The notes: generated from the letters alone by a model not told the origin. Positions 46,295 through 57,577 are shown, counted from the stretch's first letter. The stretch: 64,000 bases of DNA from Guyanagaster necrorhizus (GCF_019112545.1 NW_025064883.1:1190100-1254099); one strand, 5' to 3'. Program-made: numbers and translations.

Positions 46295-47916
46295 ATGACT
46301 GAACATGCATCTCAGAGCAATCACATAAGATTCGTAGGCGCCTTTGCTGGAATTGGAAGCGGTTGGGCTCAGCTTCTCATTGAATGCCATGCGCAGGCCC
46401 AGCTGACCCGAAAATTTCAGGTTTAACCAAGGTAACTGCCGTATCTTAGCTCAGATGATTGGCCTCATCTAAGATATTGATATTATTCCAAGGTCGCTGT
46501 TGGACATGGGTCAGTTGGTATGTCTTCCTTGAAACTCCCACTTAATTTCATAACTCCGACCTATCGCGGCTAGATGGCTTCGCTAATTGAATGTTCAAAT
46601 CTCCTTGAAGGGTTCTTCAGGTTTGATACCGTCAAAACGCGAATGCAATGTTCTGCGCCTGGAACATACCATGGCGCCTTTGATGTGTTTCGTCAGACAA
46701 TCAGAAACGAGGTATGCACGTCTTCTGCTGGACTAGACTCCCCGTATTATAGCTTGTTCTTGTTCTTTTTTTCTGCCCAGGGTATCCTCGCAATTTACAA
46801 AGGTGCAACTCCCCCGGCGGTAATGTGGGCCGCTATAGATTCGCTGCTCCTGGGTTCTCTCCATAATTACCGCCTGTTTCTCTTTCGAAACGGCCTGACT
46901 GAGCTCAATCCCGCGACGCAACTTCCCCGCCTGACAATTACCGCACATGGACTGGCCGGTCTTCTCGCTGGCTGGACCAGGTTTGGTTATGGTTCGGGTC
47001 CTGTTGCGATCCTTGGCTGACCTTGGGTGCTTTAGTACGGTTCTTGCTACCCCGATGGAGCTTTTAAAAGGCTTGTTCCCGCTACCCTAGCGTTTGGCGC
47101 TGATTGATCATGTCGACGCTTTTCTCCGCAGTGAAATTGCAGCTTCAAATGCAAAGAGACCCTTCCGACCGTCAATTTAGAGGCACGATAGATTGTGCCC
47201 GAAAGATCGTCCGCACTCAAGGAATCTTTGGCTTGTACAGTGGGTTTACAGGGAGTGTCGTTTGTCGGACTAATTTTTGCTGGTTATTCTTGTCTTTTGA
47301 GGTAAGTAAGCCATCCGCCAGCCCGCTCTCCTTGCACTGCGGTGACAAAAGGTTCATCACTCCCCAGGCTTTCATGCGGGGTTTTGCCAAGCTGCAGGGC
47401 ACACCCTATGAGGTAAGGCTTTCCTACGTTCATAAAAGGATTTGACTTTTTTTTTTTTTTCAACTCACTCGAGAAAAGATAACCACAGGCTTTGCCAACT
47501 TTTTAGCGGGCGGCTTCAGTTCTTTCGCGTTCTGGATCATGGCCATCCCTGCGGATAACGTGAAAAAGTAAAATTTTTTTGTTTATTGTTTCAAGAAGCA
47601 AGCTAAGCACCGGTGAAGCCGTATGATGGCGTATCCTTATCCCAAGCCATACCCCATGGCGCTTTCTAATGATGTCTTGATGGAAAGACCATCATTTTTG
47701 CTTGTAACAAAGAAAATCCTAGCCACGGAGGGATATCGCGGATTTTTCCGCGGTCTTGGACCTTGCCTGTTGAGATCTTTTCCGGTAAACGCTAGCGCAC
47801 TGTTCGTATATGAGTCACTGCTTCGGGCATTCGGAGCGGAGAAAGTACGTTTCTGTGCATTGCTCATTTATCAAATTTCTGGCTCACCCCACCCTGGTGT
47901 TCAGACAAGGCAATAG
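46295..47916 (+). CDS. Mitochondrial carrier family (SLC25) protein
   Basis: Eleven exons: 46295-46361, 46421-46431, 46493-46509, 46621-46711, 46781-46980, 47036-47070, 47132-47301, 47368-47412, 47479-47567, 47619-47844, 47905-47916; 320 residues. Three carrier repeats are seen: FDTVKTRMQC...GAFDVFRQTIRNEGILAIYKG, TPMELLKVKLQLQMQ...DCARKIVRTQGIFGLYSG, and PADNVKNRMMAYP...VTKKILATEGYRGFFRGLGPCLLRSFP. It resembles the carnitine/ornithine branch; substrate not assigned. The first signature lacks its usual proline (GHGFDTVK). Exons 2 and 3 are 11 and 17 nt. Intron 6 has a GC donor (AAAG|GCTTGT). Intron 3 is 111 nt, long for this genome, so the junction at the first signature is the weakest point. 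Confidence 0.85.
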
Positions 47917-48314
47917 CCGTCGGGTGCATCAATATGTTTTGAAACAAGTAGAATCTTTAGAGAATCTGTGGGGTCTCGACCCGTACTCCGTACTTGGTCA
48001 ATCTTCCGATTTTAATCCATCATTATTAGATTATTTCCCGGTGCCTTTACGGAAAGAAAAGATGGATGCGACCCTGAGCAACGTTAATCTAAACTTGTGC
48101 ATTATTAATAATAATATATGGGCAGGATGTTCTAAACATAGGCGATTCTAATTCTAAAATTACCGGGAGAAGACGGAGATCGATCAGAGAACATTAACAT
48201 TGTACAGGTATATATTAGGAGAAGGGTAAGATAGGACAGTTTTAAAAGACAAGTACAATAAGGCGGCGGTATTAGAGGGCTGCTGCAAATTAATCAAGAG
48301 GGCGGGCGCGATAT
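47917..48314. other. Convergent 3' intergenic region
   Basis: About 400 bp of AT-rich sequence between the carrier and REX4-like stops. No gene, repeat or RNA element is supported. Confidence 0.45.
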
Positions 48315-49327
48315 CTAAAGATAACAACGTGAAAAAGTGCTGGGCGGAAGGGCGCATGGCCAGTTGCCCTTGGAGACTGCATCCTCCCAACCTTGTGCGT
48401 GAGTGCGGTAAAGATCAAGAGCAGCCCTGGCGTTTTCAAGCTTTCGGAGAAATTGAGATCAGGACCGGAAGATCGGTACGTGGAATGAAGACAGACATAC
48501 AGGATTAAGATGACCTTCCTGGCAGCGGCGACGCATCAATTGCCACGAAAGGGTTTGAAGACCAATTATGTGGTTTGGAGACCGCAGCGTGTTTCTAAAT
48601 GGCTGGCCAATGGAAAGAAAGACCGTTGAATGTTTTATCTTTGGCCAGGGGGGGGGGGGAAGGATAGGATAGGATAGTAGGACCGTACGTACACGTACCT
48701 GGTAGAGAGCTACGTCGCGGGTATCCACTGCGGGATGGGGTATGCCCAATACTGGATGTGGATGGACTGGGATCAGTATAACCAAGGCGAATTGTGTCGC
48801 ACGGGTACCTGAGAGATCGTTCCAGATACTATGTCCGACGAGCACATGGCCTTTGATTATGCTGGCGACGAGCTGCTGGACGCTATTGAACGGCATGGCG
48901 TTCTCTGTACGGACAGGCTGAGATGAGCAAAGTGCTAACTAGGACGGGTTATTGATAGACGACGGACTTGAAGACAGATGGGCGGCCTCAATGCCGGTGG
49001 TCGTAGTACGGTACTCCGTTATCTAGACGGAACGCGTTAACGCGATCGGACATTTCGAGCGGGGAAAAGCACTTGCTCGCATTGTCGGGGCGACATACGT
49101 GTCGAGAACGACCTGGCCTTGGTAGTCGACGATAGCCTTGGGGAATGAATACGTTGGGAGAGGGCAAAGATAAAGCGACGTACGATCCGTCTGTAAATTA
49201 ATGGGGTGAGATGAGATGAGGGGTAAGATGAAGATGTAAAGGGAACGTACGCCAACATGGAGGTGGTCCCACCTGGACCAACACCGACATTGATGCAGGA
49301 AATACCGTATACGTGCTTGGAAGACAT
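48315..49327 (-). CDS. REX4-like DEDDh exonuclease fold, catalytically degenerate
   Basis: Exons 49251-49327, 49184-49190, 49077-49136, 48968-49022, 48809-48904, 48699-48751, 48501-48602, 48315-48440; 191 residues. The fold of the REX4/ISG20 RNA exonucleases is clear: VGVGPGG, MLARIAIVDYQGQVVLDTYV, ITEYRTTTTGIEAAHL, VLVGHSIWNDL, HPAVDTRDVA, LQTLSWQLM and LENARAALDLYR. Of the acidic residues, the Exo I pair (normally D-C-E) reads S-C-I and the Exo III Asp (normally E-D-A) reads E-N-A; only the Exo II Asp (VGHSIWND) remains. So it is probably an inactive paralog. Exon 2 is only 7 nt, and the intron 49023-49076 has a GC donor (CGA|GCAAGT). Intron 6 holds a G12 run. Confidence 0.8.
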
Positions 49328-50441
49328 TGGAGGGCAGGGGGAGGGGGGAGGGAGTGGGGGGGGAAGATGGACAAAACATGGGAGAGCAAGAGTCGCAGCC
49401 TTTAAGTGCATTCGGATGTCTGGCTATTTGAAAAAAAGAAAAAAAAAAAGGATATTAAGTTGAATAATTACGGGTGCGCGTCTTTGGAAAAAGACAGGTC
49501 ATATTCGGACATACTATCGCCGTTGTTCGTTCTCGGACGCGTTGAGTGGAAGTGTGACATCTTGTGCACTATGTAGCAGTGTCCACGATGAGGGGCAGGT
49601 CTCCCAAGAGCAATCGTCATTCAGATTGCATCCGTATAAACCGTGCGAACAAGTCACGAAGCGATAATGAGGAACAGAAGGGAACAGAACTTTGGCAACC
49701 ATATTCCTTCGCAGCTGGATCTCAGATCTGTTCGCGATCGGAGTTTGTCGAGGTCGAGATCGGTTTGAAACTGTTTTGTCGACGAGATATTTTGCGGGTA
49801 ATGTGTGCAACCAAGCGAGGGGGAATATACCGCGAGGGCTGGTAGTACGGACGAGACCACTTTGGGAACTGGCTGCATCTGACGGTTGGACGCTGAACGT
49901 TGACGGACGCAGATCGTCTTGGTGCTGTACTACCTTTGAATTCATTCTTTGACACTTTGTTGAATATTCGACGATCCAGAGTCACAGATCCCTTCCCTTC
50001 CCCGCCGGTGCCCGTGACGCAACACAAGCGATATTAGGGAGGAACATCGCCTTCGCCATTTTTAATCTTACATTTCAACCGTCACGTGCCACGACATTTA
50101 ATCTCGAAATGAACAATGAACGCCGTTAACCTCACCCCACGTGACTCCAATTCTTTACTTTTCAATGTACACTCCACACTCCATTCCACCCCCAAAGTTT
50201 CCTCCAAAGCCTATAGATAAACACCAGTCCATCATTCCTACAAAGTATACTTTTTTTTTCCGTTTGACGCCGCTCCAACTATCGTACCAAGTATCCAACT
50301 TGCCTCAGCTTGGCTCCCGAAACAGCCACCCCTGAGATCCCCGCTTGAATGTTCCAATCCTTTTCATGCAGCTGCACCACACCTTGCCGCTTCATTGTTT
50401 ACTTGTATCATCCTTTGCCTTGTCAGAATTTAGACTCGCAT
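49328..50441. other. Intergenic stretch without supported gene
   Basis: About 1.1 kb. It contains the promoter of the REX4-like gene and the 3' end of the PPR-like gene. A 143-codon minus frame (49514-49945) and an overlapping basic frame exist but have no recognisable motif or splice support. No tRNA or repeat seen. Confidence 0.45.
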
Positions 50442-52099
50442 TCAACAACAGTCTCTACTACCACTTACATTGGAAACCCGCAGGTCTCCTTTCCCTGTGG
50501 CACCTCGCTTCCTTGTCCGTCGCCGGTAAAGTCCGTCGAGTCGTCTCCACCCTCTTCGCTCCTCGACACCTGAGACTGTCCAAAAATGGGGCACATATCG
50601 ACATCCGATAAACTCAAAGCCGTCCCTCTGTGACCCAGACGACGCCGATTCTTTGATATTTTGTAATATCTTCCGAGGCATCCCACGCAACCGCACGTCC
50701 TTTAGCGCCAGACTAGCAACCCTCTGTCTAACCTCGGCATTCTCAATCTCACAGCCCCAACGGTCTTTGAATTCCTCCACCATTTGGCTTGCAAAGCTCC
50801 CCGCTCGCTTACACCGCTCGAGGTGGCTAAGAAGGATCAGCAACGTGACCGGCGTCGGACGAAGCGCCGGATGGAGCGCTAAAAGTGACTGCAATATTTG
50901 TCGGCTCTCGAAAAATTTCGATATGCCCTTCTTCCTTGACCCGTAACAGACGACCAGGTGGACGAGCTTCAGGTTCTGACGTGCGATGACTGCCTCCACT
51001 TTTCGGGGCATGCCACTCAGGTAAGTCGTCGCAAGCTGGACAGCATACGGGTGCTTCCCCAAACGGAGGATTGCTCGTATCACAACCGACATTACACGTG
51101 CTGTTGTCGTTTCCGTAAACTTGACCGGACTGATTTCCATCAATCGCAGAAACTCGCTGTTGGAAAGGGGTGTGCTGTCTGAAGAATGAAAAAATTCCAG
51201 CCAATAGTCCACACGCAACGGAGCCGATAAACTTGCGGTTTCCTCCAATAATCGCCACGCCTCTGACCGTCGCTCAGTATGGATTAACCAGCGCAGCACC
51301 AACTTTTTGGTAATATGATTGTGGTCAATGTTTTCGGTGCTCATAGCTCGTAGCAGCGATGGTACCATACCGAATGATTTGTGACGTATGGATAGATCAA
51401 TGAGGAGATTATAGGACCGTGTAGAGTGCACTCGCCTGTGCAGGCCGTGATAGTCGATGAGGGCAGGAAGACCAGGGCTAGGTCGCCTTTGCGCCAGGTA
51501 TATAAGGTTGTTCAAGAGCGCTTTCCGGGTGGAGGAGGGTGGAATACGACCAACAACTCTCATTGGATCGTCTCTAGAAACAATTTCAGAGTATGACGAC
51601 ACGTCAAGATCGTACCATGTTGGGTCCGTCTCGTCTTTGGTTCCAACCGGAAAAATAGGTGGTGCTCGACCAGGTTCAGACGTGCTGTCGTATTCAGACA
51701 GATCCTCAGGATTCATATATGAGACTGAATAGTTTGGAATAAATTCCTCGGGAATCCTGGGAATCGCCCGCTTACTACGCCGTTCATACTGCACAAGTTT
51801 AGATGCAACATAAGTGTTATGATGTACGTGTCTAGCAAGATACGTATTAGCACGTCAGGACAACCAGAAAAAGTAAGGAAAACGTACTTTACACAGGATG
51901 AAGACGCTTTGGCAGCAGAAAACGGGCGTTTTTTCGACTCGGATTTCTTCCAGTCCGGAGCACGTCGGGGAACCGAGGAAGAGTGATGCGTCCATGCCCG
52001 TCCTGCAGCAATCTGCAGCATCGGTAGAAAAGGGATACCAACGACATTTCCGGTCACTTGGATGACGGAACGACGAGGAACCCATGCTGCGTATTGCAT
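50442..52099 (-). CDS. Putative mitochondrial PPR-like helical-repeat protein
   Basis: Exons 51893-52099 and 50442-51788 as modelled; 517 residues. The first about 50 residues are basic, hydrophobic and poor in acids (MQYAAWVPRRSVIQVTG...), a plausible mitochondrial presequence. The body is made of helical pairs in the pentatricopeptide style (SYNLLIDLSIRHKSFGMVPS, LVLRWLIHTERRSEAWRLLE, LLALHPALRPTPVTLLILLS). A role in mitochondrial RNA metabolism is inferred. The single intron would be 104 nt, about twice the local norm. An alternative is two introns around a 4-nt exon at 51828-51831 (donors GTACGT and GTACAT), which reads through equally well. Confidence 0.6.
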
Positions 52100-52299
52100 G
52101 CATGGGAACCTAACAGTAGAACCAAACGACGCGACAAACTTTTTTTTGGAAGGCTGTTGCCAAATATGAACAACTAAACGGTTCGGATTTAATCATCCGA
52201 AAATGTTGCAGTATTCGTCAGTTAAGTATGCTATGAAGCGTGAAAGGTATACAGTGAAAGCAGAATGGTGATATCAAGGAAAAGGTCATGCATCGTAAA

Positions 52300-53565
52300 T
52301 TATGTCTCCTCCATGGCATGCTGCATCGTTCTACCCACTAGCCAACCAACCTTTGCCACCCATGTATCCCGCACCAACCGCATGGCTGCTGCACACCGTT
52401 CGTCCTTGCTGCCAGCAAAATCATCTAAGTTTCGTGCCCAAGTCGTCACCGTCTCGCTACCAAACATTCCACCTTCTCGATTAACAACAATATCCACCCT
52501 GTCTACCCATGCATTCCACTCTTTTATCAGCCTATCCAGCAGTAGAGGCACCAGCGAAGCCAACGCCAACGGGGGCTGTGACAAAAAATGGGTGGTAAGA
52601 GCGGAAAGAAACAAGAATGTCTCGGCTGGTTGTGATTTGTCCTTGTGTAAGACTCGCAATGTCGTGGAATGTGATTGTTGCAGAGCGTTAGAAGGTTCAG
52701 CGGATGCCGGTAAATACGAGAAATAGGGCAAATAAGACATGCATGCAGCAGCAAACTCCGTGATATGAGGACGCAATCTGGACACGATGTAGTCGTCACG
52801 CATGCCACCGCCGCTTGATGGTGAAAAGCTTGTCGGACCTTGACCGTGCTGACTATGTCCGAATACCGACTTCCCAAAAGTAGCCCCACTACCTCCAAAT
52901 ACGCTGACCTTATTGCTGACACCAAAGCCCAATAAAGACGAACTATTGGAGTAGGGATAAGCATCTTTGAGTTTTTTGGCGGAATCAGATAGGGCATGAA
53001 GAGCAACTTCGACAGTTGGACGAGGGATGAGCGGGAGGATGATTGATTTGAGTGTCGGCTGAGCCTTGATGAGGGAATTCAGCAGAGGAAGAAGAGATTG
53101 TGGAGGGAGGCTCGCTGCAAATGAGAATGAATAAAAGTCACCGCATCCGAATGGTCTTGACCTACCTAGTAAGACACCAAGATCAACATCATTATCTTCC
53201 TGACCTGGAGCCTTGTTTTCCTTCTTCTCATCTTTCGGCCCTTCAGCTGATACAACCCGTGCTCTCTTTGGAGAAGCACGTTTTATCCGCCGCTCAGGCC
53301 CAGGGCTCTGGTCCATCGACTCATCCGAGGCTTCCTCCGGCTCATGTCTTCTCTTTGCTGAACGAAGTGGCATTGGCTGTGGATGGTTTGAATTGTGGTT
53401 CTGGGATGGAGAAAACTGGTTGGCTGTGGGCGCTGCCTGCTGCCAGCCAGGTGAGAACATGGCAGAAGATGGTGAACTTAAACCAAAGCCGAAACCAAAA
53501 GGAGAGGGAGCGTGGTTGACTGGTCTAGGTTGGAAACCAATGGGTGACTGGAGAACGTTTGTCAT
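52300..53565 (-). CDS. STS1: Proteasome nuclear tether STS1/Cut8
   Basis: Exons 53166-53565 and 52300-53114; 404 residues. Cut8/Sts1 anchors 26S proteasomes at the nucleus. The N-terminal third is disordered with basic nuclear-signal-like stretches (SAKRRHEPEE, ERRIKRASPKRARV). The conserved Cut8 helical domain starts at LASLPPQSLLPLLNSLIKAQ and PLIPRPTVEVALHAL, and ends DRVDIVVNREGGMFG...GWLVGRTMQHAMEE. The 51-nt intron is a multiple of three and leaves an open frame if retained, but its removal gives the family sequence. Confidence 0.85.
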   Translation of the reverse strand: MTNVLQSPIGFQPRPVNHAPSPFGFGFGLSSPSSAMFSPGWQQAAPTANQFSPSQNHNSNHPQPMPLRSAKRRHEPEEASDESMDQSPGPERRIKRASPKRARVVSAEGPKDEKKENKAPGQEDNDVDLGVLLGRSRPFGCGDFYSFSFAASLPPQSLLPLLNSLIKAQPTLKSIILPLIPRPTVEVALHALSDSAKKLKDAYPYSNSSSLLGFGVSNKVSVFGGSGATFGKSVFGHSQHGQGPTSFSPSSGGGMRDDYIVSRLRPHITEFAAACMSYLPYFSYLPASAEPSNALQQSHSTTLRVLHKDKSQPAETFLFLSALTTHFLSQPPLALASLVPLLLDRLIKEWNAWVDRVDIVVNREGGMFGSETVTTWARNLDDFAGSKDERCAAAMRLVRDTWVAKVGWLVGRTMQHAMEET

Positions 53566-54354
53566 GGTGAATATAAGAAAAAGGCCTGAGCCTTTGAAGG
53601 AAGAAAAGTCAGAACACGTCCAAGCCGTTCAAGCCGTAGCACGCATCAGTATTTGATGACTATCACGTGAGTGTCACGTCAGCTCTGTAGCCGGCCCTAA
53701 ATGTGCAGAATAAAAAAAAAATTCTCGTTCCTCTTCCTTAGGTTGTTCGACCCATGTTTCAAGGTACAGACCACTTCCCTTTTTACTTAGGACGAGACCT
53801 ATGAATCGCTACTTCGAAGCCGAGGCTTATGAACTACTTTCATATACCCAAATTTCTGATTCGCATTCTTTTCTACTTCCCTCTTCATTCGCTCACACAT
53901 TTCCTTTTAGGCCTATCAAAACTCCCAATGTGAGTACCCTCCTATTCTCTTGACATGATAGAACAAATAGAAGTCAAGCCCTGATCTCGTCTAAAGGACG
54001 AGCGTGGATGAGACACCATGCTAATGCTGATCTTTTCTTTATTTCCTCACCGAGCTTTGTTCTGACTTCCTTTCTTCAGGTTGATTTCTCCACCGCTTCT
54101 GTCTGTCAGGTGTGTATTTTCCCTTTCTTTTGCCTAGGATTAGCATTGTTGTCCGATGTTTTGTGACGACACAAACGAGTAGTACAATGTCTTCAACCAA
54201 ATGATCACCTTATCCTTCAGTCAACCAACTCTTTCTGACTTATTCCCTTTCTAGTCATGCTGGTGTATTATGAGGATATATAGATGTTGTGCCGTCCAAG
54301 GTATATATAATGGATGTAGTGAAGACGGATGTATTTTAGGTGTAATAAAGCTTT
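53566..54354. other. Intergenic stretch without supported gene
   Basis: About 790 bp. It is pyrimidine-rich on the plus strand with several TTTCAG-like strings, but no start codon leads to a frame that can be followed. A short non-coding transcript cannot be ruled out. Confidence 0.4.
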
Positions 54355-57173
54355 TCAAGTGCGCATCCACAAGATGTTTGTCAGCCACATCAGAATCAGT
54401 ATCCAGGCCGTCCTTGCCTTGATACCCGTTGTCCATTGAGCAGCCGACTTCCAACCCTCGAATCTGGGAGAGGGCTGCGAAGAACCCTCCGCAAGCCGAT
54501 CTAACCACCTCGGGGGCTGTCGCTGAGCATCGGTCTTATTCGCCTGATCTGTGTGTATTGGCATAAGGGGTACATTCTGACCGCCATTGGAGAGCGTCTC
54601 AGTTTGACGAGACAGAGAAGGTGTGTGGTGATAGTGAGACGTGGCTGGGGCAGGTAGCGTCTTCGGCTGACCGTTACATACCCACGCAGTAATCTCCCCA
54701 GTGGCTTTAGCAATCCAATGCGACATGAAGATAAACAGGAATGTTGTTACACCGAAGTTGATGGGCCGCCATCTTGTCCCTGGAATGACAAGTAAAACAC
54801 CTTTGGTATCCCCCGCTAGCCAGAAATGATACTGGATGATAAAGGTTTCGAGCGAGCATTTTCCAATGAAAGCGAATGCGCGCGAGGAAGCGGACCGGAG
54901 CACGATACTGCAATTTCGTAGCACTACGAATGATAGGACGGGAAGGAAAGACACGTAGGGATGCCATGTGTTGTATGTGAACTTGGACTCTTGTGTCAGT
55001 TCAAACGCGAAATACCAGAACATTGCAAACATCGCGAGTGCGATAGTCGCCTTGACTGCAAGTGGCCAGTGACGGTGCTCGCTTACGCGGTGTTCACGAG
55101 CCTTGATGACCCCAATGGCTGTGAACATTCCAACATACACGATCCACAGGTCGAGATTTACACGGAACGCCCATTCCCGTGCTGACCACCGGATTCCGAA
55201 TATCTGATCAAGTAACTGAAAAAGACCCTTCAGCAGCCAATCTTGTTTCATGAACCAGGTAACAACGGCAGCTGATAGTACAAGTTTGCCAACAAGCATT
55301 GAGGTTCGGTCATTGAATTGGGAAGCAACGGCAAGAGTCGCATAAATGATGATGAACCACATAGAAACCAGAGGCGCGAAGTAGTAGAATAGGTAGTCAG
55401 CATCCATCGTATATGCTAGAACAAGCGTCAGCATGTTCAACCGGATCATGACCTATAAAGGGCATTGAATATGTTCGTCAATGAAAACATGGAAAGAATG
55501 TAGAACAATAACCTGGGCAACTCGAAGAAAGCCAAAATCGGCCTTTCGAATATAATATGTCGTGTGACCGTAACCTGTCATGAACAAGTATGAAGCCACA
55601 AGAGTACGAATAGGGTTGTATATTCCGGATATTTTCGACGCCCCGAGGTAATGGTAGATCAATATGGCGACTGAATAACGGTTTAGAACGATAACTAACG
55701 GGAAACTTGGCGACTTACTTTGCATCCACCCTTTCCATTCATCCGTTTGGTCGCGATTGAGGAATCCCAAATCTTTATCGGCCCGTTCAACGGTCAACAG
55801 CCCGACTGCAAGGCTGCAAATACTCAAAAACGCGAATGTCCAGGGACTGTAATACTTTTGCTCTTTCAACCACAGACCCGTTCGATCTGCGCCGTATATA
55901 AGCGCGACGGCAGCGCTGAACACAAGGAGAGGCAGTTGCTCGCCTTTCACAACAGGAATGCGCGCTAATCGATTACCTAGAAAGAGGCTATATTAATGTC
56001 AAGATTCGAATTTGAGGCGGTTCTGCCTACCCGGTGGCTGTGAAAAGAACACAGCCCATGGTCCCCAAGAAATTGCCGCAACAAGGATGACAAAGTGCAT
56101 CGGCACTGGCCACGGGTATCTTCGACAACATGTTTTGTCGAAAGGAACTCGCTTGGGTAATGCGTCATTGCACCGAAGATTGAGTAGGATATTGGCTTGT
56201 TGCCTCACTGTAGCTGGGGAAAAATGCAGACCATCCTGGGTTTGTGCAGGATCTAGAACACTATTGAAGACAAGCGGAAGCGAAACAGGCATGAAAGGAA
56301 GCATTCTTCCCGGCAGATGCGCGTATTCGGGGGATGGTTGGTTTATGCGATGGAAAAGATCTGAGTTCATAGCATCTATCTCCGCCAGGCGTATTGTTCG
56401 TCCACGCTCGCGAGAAAGTTTCGAAGGCACCACCTCCTCAACAGGAAGGATCACTACTTCGTCTGCCGGCTTTGATCTACCCTGACTTATGGCATCCAAT
56501 ATGCGTTCCATATTGGCCTCCCACGAGGGTATTCCCCCCGTGATATCAGCGTAACGCAAATTCCAAAGGCCGGACCCCAACACAAGAAGAGCAGGCCGCT
56601 GGAAACTCCGCGAGAGAGTTACATCGGCGGAAATGACATTGAGAGTCCGAGAACTGTTGAGATACGGATCCCAATGAAAGGACACGGTAATGTCAGACTT
56701 GGGTGCTTTGAAATTGTAATCCGCATGTTTCTGGTCGTCGTCTGGCGGGCCTGTAGGCAGTTCTGGATCGACGATACTTGCGAGCTGGAAAAAAAGTGTG
56801 CGCGTTACGGAATCTCCGATGAAGGCGAATTCTCGCGAACGAGCGCATGTAGTAACGTCCTCCGCACTGTACGAATGTAGCATGCATCCTGAAAACAGAG
56901 GTCAATATCGAGCTGCATCTCGAGAGTATGTTGCCTGCGCACCATCAGGTTGCCATGTTTTCTGATCCAACCAAGATCCGCTATTGAGCAGTGCTTGGCA
57001 ATGCGTCGGATCCCACCAGTCTACAAGATGAATACTGGACTCTAAATCGCAGCCAATAGAACAGCCTCACCAAGTAGTGCATATCTACCAACACCCAAAA
57101 CGACGGCAAGTAATGTTCCGATGACTCCCACGTAGTTGGGCCATAATGGATTTAGGGAAGTTGAATACGGCAT
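54355..57173 (-). CDS. CAS1-like polysaccharide O-acetyltransferase
   Basis: Exons 57071-57173, 56943-57020, 56031-56888, 55719-55976, 55513-55670, 54355-55452; 850 residues. After an N-terminal signal anchor ([20 protein letters not shown]) comes a lumenal PC-esterase domain with the catalytic FIGDSVTR (GDS) and DGLHF (DxxH) motifs. It is followed by about 10-12 membrane helices of the Cas1p acyltransferase domain ([70 protein letters not shown]). This is the architecture of Cryptococcus Cas1p, needed for capsule glucuronoxylomannan O-acetylation, and of human CASD1. In a non-encapsulated fungus it would modify a wall or secreted glycan in the Golgi; the acceptor is unknown. Confidence 0.88.
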
Positions 57174-57577
57174 TCCAGATGTAAAGCCGACGAATGAGGG
57201 AGGAAAGTCAAGACATTCAACGTGATGCCCAAATGTCCAGAACGATGCTGTGAATGTTTTCCTGGTGACGGCTATGGACAGAATATTGCAAGCAGTAGAC
57301 AGATGGCAGACGGTGGTCAAAAGTCAAGAATAAATTCAGGATAATCTTACGTAATTCTACGTGCATACAGGAGACTTGTCCGTTTGATAAATGATAAATG
57401 CTGCCAAAGATATGTACAGGACCATGGTATCAGTATTTACAGGCCTACTACTAAGATCGGGGTCATGTGCTAGTGGAACTGGTTGTAACGATACCTGAAA
57501 GTGCAAATCAATATAACTCCGAATAAGCTTTATATACACTTTACCAGTTCTGAAAAGAGAAAAACAAATCGCACTCA
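57174..57577. other. Intergenic region upstream of the CAS1-like gene
   Basis: About 400 bp between the rhomboid stop and the CAS1-like start (same strand). A TATATAAA box is present on the minus strand near 57529-57536. A short open frame starts at 57578 but was not joined to the CAS1-like gene. Confidence 0.4.

Noticed and set aside
48648..48659. G12 run as a frameshift in the REX4-like gene
   Set aside because: It lies inside intron 6, so it does not affect the reading frame.
49514..49945. 143-codon minus-strand open frame upstream of the REX4-like gene
   Set aside because: No motif, no splice continuation and an equally long frame in another phase; composition looks non-coding.
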